Positions 59,601 through 64,000 of a stretch of 64,000 nucleotides of DNA are shown here, piece by piece. The DNA lies in NCBI GenBank assembly GCA_950097015.1, contig CATNEN010000002.1, positions 620,001-684,000 on the forward strand, read 5' to 3'. Under the pieces are notes generated by a model. That model ran no database searches. It worked only from the letters and a program-made list of their open reading frames with translations, and was not told the DNA's origin. The stretch comes from Macrostomum hystrix. Lineage: Eukaryota > Platyhelminthes > Macrostomidae. Within the stretch, counting starts at the first letter, position 1; each line of letters opens with the position of its first letter. The position numbers were made by a program, and so were the translations under genes.

Positions 59601-62600
59601 AAGTTGATAGATCTGCCCGAAGATAGATCTTCGAGGGACAAAATGGACTGAGGACTGCGCCAAACCCACTTTCAGTTACCCTATTTAGCAGCTCGGATAT
59701 TTGAAGCAAAACAGATCGGTAAAATTGTTTCAGTGTTTCAGTGGAGTCCGGAATCGAACCTCCGACCATCAAATTGTAAGTTCAAACTGAATCAGCTAAA
59801 AAAGCAGTCGTTAACATACTCACTTCCTCATAGCAGGTTGTGTATTGGCTCTGCGATTCAAGCAGGTCCGCCTGCAGCTGCTGAATACATCTGTCTCTTT
59901 CCGTCAGCTGAAATGATTTTGAAATTCAAGAGCGTTACAGAATGCTCATCGGCTTCGTGTCTCAGAGGAAACCGAATCTTGCCTCAGATTCCGCACGCTG
60001 CTTCAAGTCGTCTTTTTCGGCTTTGACTTTGTTCATGGCCTCTTGTAGACGTGCCAAAGAATCTGACTGCCTGTTCGCCTGCGATTGGATTAGTGAGTTC
60101 TGGTGGTTGGTGAGTCCTTTGGGATTACTGGGTGAGTATGGTGTCACTGGATGACAATGGAAATCTTAAATAACAGTGAGATTACTGAATGATTATGTGG
60201 TTAATAGACCACGATGGGAATACTGGATCAGGATGTAAAATAAAAATAATAATTTGACACTAGACCCAAGGGCCAGTGCAGGTGTTGTGTGTCAAGCACA
60301 CTAGCAGGAGGGGACTGAACACCTATTGTACTCCCCGGCTCTCTCAGACACCGGTTGACAGCCGCGTGTCAGTAATGGAATTTATTTTTTTCCAAACATA
60401 CCGTCAGCATTCAAACCCCACAGAATTGCCGCACAGAACTGCTTTATTCCACGCCAGCCGGAATTATTATAACCCGACGAAATGTCGGTACTCATTTCCA
60501 GCTGAGTAGACTGTGTGCACATCAGGGCAAAGCAGCTTGCCAAAGGCTGCACGAATAGTTCTAGACTAGGTCGGGAGTCGAACCGAGTCGAACCGGGAGT
60601 CAAGCCGGCCGAAACTCAAAATAATGTTTCGGCCTCGCGACGTCGGGTTGCTTCAAACTCTGTCGCTTCCAGCTCCGCCTGAGTTTATGATCCAGAGTCC
60701 GACACCTTACTGACTGAGCTATCCGCCCTCAGATGTAAAATACTAAATCTCACAATGCGATTTCAACAATCAATCTGGAGTTTAGTTGATGACTATGGAA
60801 AAGCGAGATACCTTGCATTGAGTCCAACACAATGTTAAATATTTCTCAATGAAAATATTTTTTGTGATTCATTCGCACCTCAGCCCCGGCCACTCGAAGC
60901 TTTTCGCCCAGTCGTGCGGTTTCCTCCGCGCCACGTGCCGCTTCCGCCTCGCTGGCCTGCAGCCGGAGCGCCAGCTCCCTCGCCTCGGTGCCAATCTGAT
61001 CGTGCGCGTCGCGCTCCTCGTCAAGCGCCGATTCCAGCTGCTCGATCCGGCGGCGCGCGTCGCTGGCTTCGGCGCGGGCGGCGCGCGCCGCATCTTCCAG
61101 GCGTTGCGCTGTGGCGCGGGCCGCCTCGACCGCAGCCGCCGCTTCAGCTTGGCGTTCTCCGGCTGTTTCGGCCTCGCGACGTCGGGTTGCTTCAAACTCT
61201 GCCCGCCGATCCGACTCAGCCGCTTCCAGCTCCGCCTGAGTTTATGGTTTGAGATCAGGACATCTTCTTGATTCAGAACTAATTGGCATGATTTGGAACA
61301 TAAAACGGGAGCGAGCTAATGGTCAGTTCTACCTATTCCTCTGACAGCACACAGATACGCACTGTCTGTGAGTCATGGGGAAAATTGCAGACCTTCTCTC
61401 CGCGAACGTCAGAAATGATTAAGTCATGATCTGATCGATTATTGATCTTATCATGCACTTTTTAACAGTAAAAAGACACTATTTTCTACCGTGGTGAAAT
61501 ACCAGGTGGTATTTCAAAGACATTCCAAACCAAATGACCGATTTTTCGTGAAAGTCCACCACATTTATCAACATTTTCCGCCCTTAACGATAAACAGAAT
61601 TTCAAAGCCGAGTCAGCATCGTGGAGATATTCAGGCCGAATAACCTGGTGACAAGGACAGCTAACATTGCTCTGTATAAGCCTGTATTTGAAATACCGAC
61701 TGGGGTCTTACTGCTGTTCATTGATCAGATTATCTAATCCCTATGTGGCAAAAAGCTCGTATTAACTAGCTTCTAAAAGCAATTTTCTAGGACAAGAATA
61801 CTCAGAGGAAACCGCACTCATCAAATTCAGTATCCTTTTTTACTTATTTTCAGGGGGCCTGGGGCATTTGACGCACAAGCGCAGGAACGGCATGCCCCCA
61901 GGCCGGCGAACTACGCGGGAGTCGCCCATCGCGCCATCAGGACCCCTGAACACAGGCACCTCACACACAGCCGCAAGCCAAGCGGGGAAGGGGGCGGCAG
62001 CCGGAGTGCCTCTCACCCCAGGCCCGCACACGCACAGAGCTGACCAAACCAGGGGAGGACTTAGATGCCTGAAGGGTAGGGACGAGATTACACATTGGTG
62101 CACACCAATACAACGCCCCACCCCATACAACGCCTCACACCCGGCCCAACGCACAAACACAAACACAAACAAGCAGGCACGCAGAAGGCAGGGGTTAAGC
62201 TATTTTAAATTAGCTTTGGTTGCACAGAATAAGGTGCATCTCCGCATGTCACTACTTCGCAAACCTCCAACTAAGCCCCGAAATAATCGTGACTTGGAGG
62301 GAGGAACGAACCAGCGACCATTGGAAAGTGAGGCAGCGACACTAGCCGCTGACCCACTCACCCCCAGATTATTCAGTATCCCACCGCAGCCACCATTGTA
62401 ATTAGAAACCTGTCTGTCCTCACCTGCAGCTGTTCGATTGCGGCGTCTCTCGCCGCCAACTGGTCACCGAGTCGTCGACAGGCCGCCTGCAGCTCGGCCC
62501 GATCGCCCTTCCAGGCCGCCTCGCGCTGTCCGGCACCCAGTTCGAACTCGGCACAGCGAATTCTCAGGGCCTCCAGCTCTCTCAGCGTGTCCTCCCTCTG

Positions 62601-63981
62601 CCGCTGCCACTGCTGACTGGCGGCCTCGGCACGACGCAGGCGTTCCTGTGCTTCGGCTGCACATTCACCGGCCGAAGCAAGCTCTGCGCGCAGCTGCTTA
62701 AGCATCTGCAAATGCGCAAGCCGATATGTACAGAAAATATCGAAATATTGAAGTTATCGTATTCTGGTTTAATCCGAACTTAGCGCTTTGGAACTACAAC
62801 CATGAGATTTGTGGTTTTAATCACGATTGAGAGAAAAGAAATGCCCTTCTATTTTATTTAATTTTCTGAAGTCCTCAATTGTTTTCATTCAATAAATTTT
62901 AAGGAAACTAAAATTGATTTTACTGAACTTTTTCATTTCAGCACTACATACCTCCGATCTCTGATTCGCCACATTCACGGCGTCGTCAAACCGTTCCTCC
63001 AACGATTTGGCTTCAGCTTTTAGTCTCAACAGAGAGTCGTGCCGTTCAGCAATCTCGCCCGTCAGCGCGTCTCTTGTCTCCTTCGAGCTGGACTGCAGCT
63101 TCTGCAGGCTGTCAGTCAGTCGTTTTACCTGCTCCTGAAGCTCGGCCTGCTGCGATCGGAGCGTCTCATTCTCGCCGCGCAGTCGGCCGATGGTCGCCTC
63201 CTGACGACCGCCGGAGTCGGCGGACCTGGCTGCAGTGTCGAGCTGCCTCCTCGCCTCGGACAGCTGCTGCTGAAGGTCCTGACAGCGAGCCATGGAACTG
63301 TTCAACTGGAAATTTTCGAGGTTTGACTTGAAAACTTGGTTAGATAAAGTTAGTCATGTGGTGTGTTTGCTGTTGACACTAAAATCAACGTCACCTATAT
63401 TTAGGCGTTCTAAATATATAACAAAGAAATCTGTAAGTTGAGTCAGTATACCAAAATAGCATTGTACGAGTAAAATGTTGGCATTGTAAGAAGTTTCAAA
63501 TTAAGTTTCGTTTCAACAGCTGGTTTTCCGTTGAATTAAATAGACAAAATGTTTGTTATATCAAACCACGTTTAGTAACAGTAATGTGTCACGACAGAAG
63601 CTAAAAATGCATTACATAAGCAAAAATAAAAAAATAGTTTAAACAAACTATTGTCTGATTGCCATGTTAGGCCTTTCAGCACTAAACTTTTGCCAATAGC
63701 ATATAGCTACGAGCTAAACGCGTTATCAAGCTCAAACATAATCTCAAAATCTCAGTGTATATCCCAAATTTCTCACAAAATGTAATAGTACATGTAAGTC
63801 TTTTATTGTATATCACTCACAATCTCACTGTCTATTCCATATATCCTCACTGTCCATGAAACATAAATATGAGTACTTAAAAAGGCGTTAACAAAAAAAG
63901 AAAATCTAAAAGCATTACCTCTCCTTCCTTCTTTTTTAAATTGCCTTCCAACGTGGATAGTTTGTTACGCAAAGAACTGTG
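53683..63981 (-). CDS. Long coiled-coil protein, 3' part of gene
   Basis: Fifteen exons (5' to 3'): 63919-63981, 62952-63305, 62424-62705, 60879-61235, 59983-60078, 59824-59907, 59021-59326, 57935-58462, 57144-57533, 56187-56597, 55255-55566, 54459-54650, 54103-54141, 53858-53950 and 53683-53763. Every exon is a multiple of three and every intron is phase 0. Together they give at least 1,195 residues, nearly all heptad-rich coiled coil with high Ala, Glu, Arg and Gln. The last 60 or so residues are less coiled (DKLDKSFWIRKCDE, SEYWSEKLSEL) and may be a small conserved end. Two donors appear to be GC (after 59983 and after 59021). The 5' end lies beyond the window. Rootletin-, CLIP- or golgin-type proteins were considered, but I cannot assign a family. 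Confidence 0.8.
54230..54350. repeat. 19-bp repeat in an intron of the coiled-coil gene
   Basis: About six copies of TTTGGGAAGTGACTGGTAG with small variants. Confidence 0.75.
54745..55035 (-). mobile_element. SINE, family 2, with internal minisatellite expansion
   Basis: On the minus strand the head is at the right (GTTTGCCTCTCGCACCAAGG) and the body at the left (GAGACCACATTCATTTGGGG, then GTGTGCTCAGGAGTCAGCGA). Between them the head segment AAGGTCCCTGAGCAC is repeated about 12 times (54832-55000). Confidence 0.75.
54832..55000. repeat. 15-bp minisatellite grown from a SINE head
   Basis: About 11-12 copies of GTGCTCAGGGACCTT, one with AGTGACC. The unit equals the SINE segment that normally occurs once after CTCGCACC. 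Confidence 0.9.
55040..55195 (+). mobile_element. Headless SINE, family 2
   Basis: Body blocks GGGAGCTTGTCGCGCAATTC, AAAGTCAGGGCAGATGTACA and GTGTGCTTAGGAGTCA lie in plus orientation, directly abutting the reversed copy at 54745-55035. Confidence 0.65.
55640..56165. repeat. Intronic segment bounded by a shared motif
   Basis: Both ends carry TTAAAAGGGCCGTTTTGACA, followed within 30 bases by CTGCCCTTT. Inside each end the motif is partly palindromic (CCCTTAAAAGGG). The AT-rich interior is non-coding. It could be a MITE, but target duplications are not clear. Confidence 0.4.
56609..57118. repeat. 22-bp minisatellite in an intron of the coiled-coil gene
   Basis: About 23 nearly perfect copies of GATTCTTGTTTAATCTCACT + GA, with three or so single-base variants. 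High uniformity suggests recent expansion. Confidence 0.96.
57680..57836 (-). mobile_element. Partial MITE-like element, GGGGTATTTCAAA family
   Basis: The minus strand reads GGGGGTATTTCAAATTCCCA, then CACGATAGCTCCCAAACCGA and ATTTTCGTGAAAGTCAAACG, matching the left part of 30326-30788. The other end is missing. Confidence 0.6.
59640..59805 (-). mobile_element. Degenerate SINE, family 1
   Basis: A B-box-like GGTTCGATTCC (minus strand, about 59750) and a faint CAGTCC-type end (GGACTGAGGACTG, about 59645) are left. Preceded at 59330-59480 by simple GGATTGAGGATT-type sequence. Confidence 0.45.
60242..60731 (-). mobile_element. tRNA-derived SINE, family 3, carrying an exon fragment
   Basis: On the minus strand it starts with GGCGGATAGCTCAGTCAGTA (tRNA 5' half, A-box) and has a B-box in CCCGGTTCGACTC (duplicated) about 130 bases on. 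Between them lies a copy (60626-60689) of the acceptor and start of exon 60879-61235 of the surrounding gene. A body of some 300 bases follows, to TTATTATTTTTA. Confidence 0.6.
61504..61700. mobile_element. Short MITE-like element, GGGGTATTTCAAA family
   Basis: The ends GGTGGTATTTCAAAG and GTATTTGAAATACC are inverted. Inside, ACCGATTTTTCGTGAAAGTC and GTGGAGATATTCA match the 30326 copy. Intronic. Confidence 0.6.
61850..62367 (-). mobile_element. Probable tRNA-derived SINE, family 4
   Basis: The minus strand from 62367 begins GGGTGAGTGGGTCAGCGGCT and reaches a B-box-like CTGGTTCGTTCC about 50 bases later. A GC-rich body follows with GTTTGTGTTTGTGTTTGTG. The left limit is uncertain. Only one copy in the window, so the family is tentative. 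Confidence 0.45.
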
Positions 63982-64000
63982 CTGAAATCAGGTTTTGTTG

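Noticed and set aside
61868-62401. 177-codon plus-strand frame
   Set aside because: Lies within an intron and coincides with a probable SINE. No conserved domain is visible.

Overview
This is animal nuclear DNA. Genes have many short exons with GT-AG introns, tRNA-derived SINEs and minisatellites are common, and one Ty3/gypsy element is complete. The mix (a melatonin-receptor-like GPCR, GTP cyclohydrolase I, a CEP89-like coiled-coil protein, a long coiled-coil protein and Ig-like receptors) suggests an invertebrate, perhaps a spiralian. The sequence alone does not fix the species. All exon models were read by eye from splice signals and reading phase.

Region 1 (1-24.3 kb) is a tandem array of receptor genes on the minus strand. 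A unit of about 11.9 kb occurs twice (1-11923, and 11924 to about 22.1 kb) and is nearly identical over long stretches. Each unit holds an intact 18-segment gene (A1, A2) for a type I membrane protein of about 1,060 residues: a signal peptide with a polycysteine core, a series of Ig-like domains each split over two exons with strictly alternating intron phases (1 then 0), a transmembrane helix, and a long tail with an ITSM-like motif (TLYTDI). Upstream of each lies a related gene (B1, B2). B2 ends in its own transmembrane helix with a five-residue tail. In B1 that exon has been replaced by unrelated DNA. A- and B-type domains share an unusual cysteine layout. The long-tail/short-tail pairing and recent duplication make this the best candidate for an undescribed recognition system.

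Region 2 (24.3-35 kb) holds SINEs, a four-exon melatonin-receptor-like GPCR (minus), a hAT transposase remnant, a 26-bp minisatellite with a 728-bp higher-order repeat, a MITE-like element and a single-exon protein kinase (plus).

Region 3 (35-45.7 kb) is a 16-exon plus-strand gene for a 662-residue coiled-coil protein, probably CEP89. A Ty3/gypsy element with two identical LTRs sits in its last intron.

Region 4 (47.3-51.5 kb) is a four-exon GCH1 gene (minus, 381 residues) with large minisatellites in introns 1 and 3.

Region 5 (53.7-64 kb) is the 3' part of a large coiled-coil gene (minus; 15 exons, at least 1,195 residues, all introns phase 0). Its introns are full of SINEs, MITEs and minisatellites, and the gene runs off the right edge.
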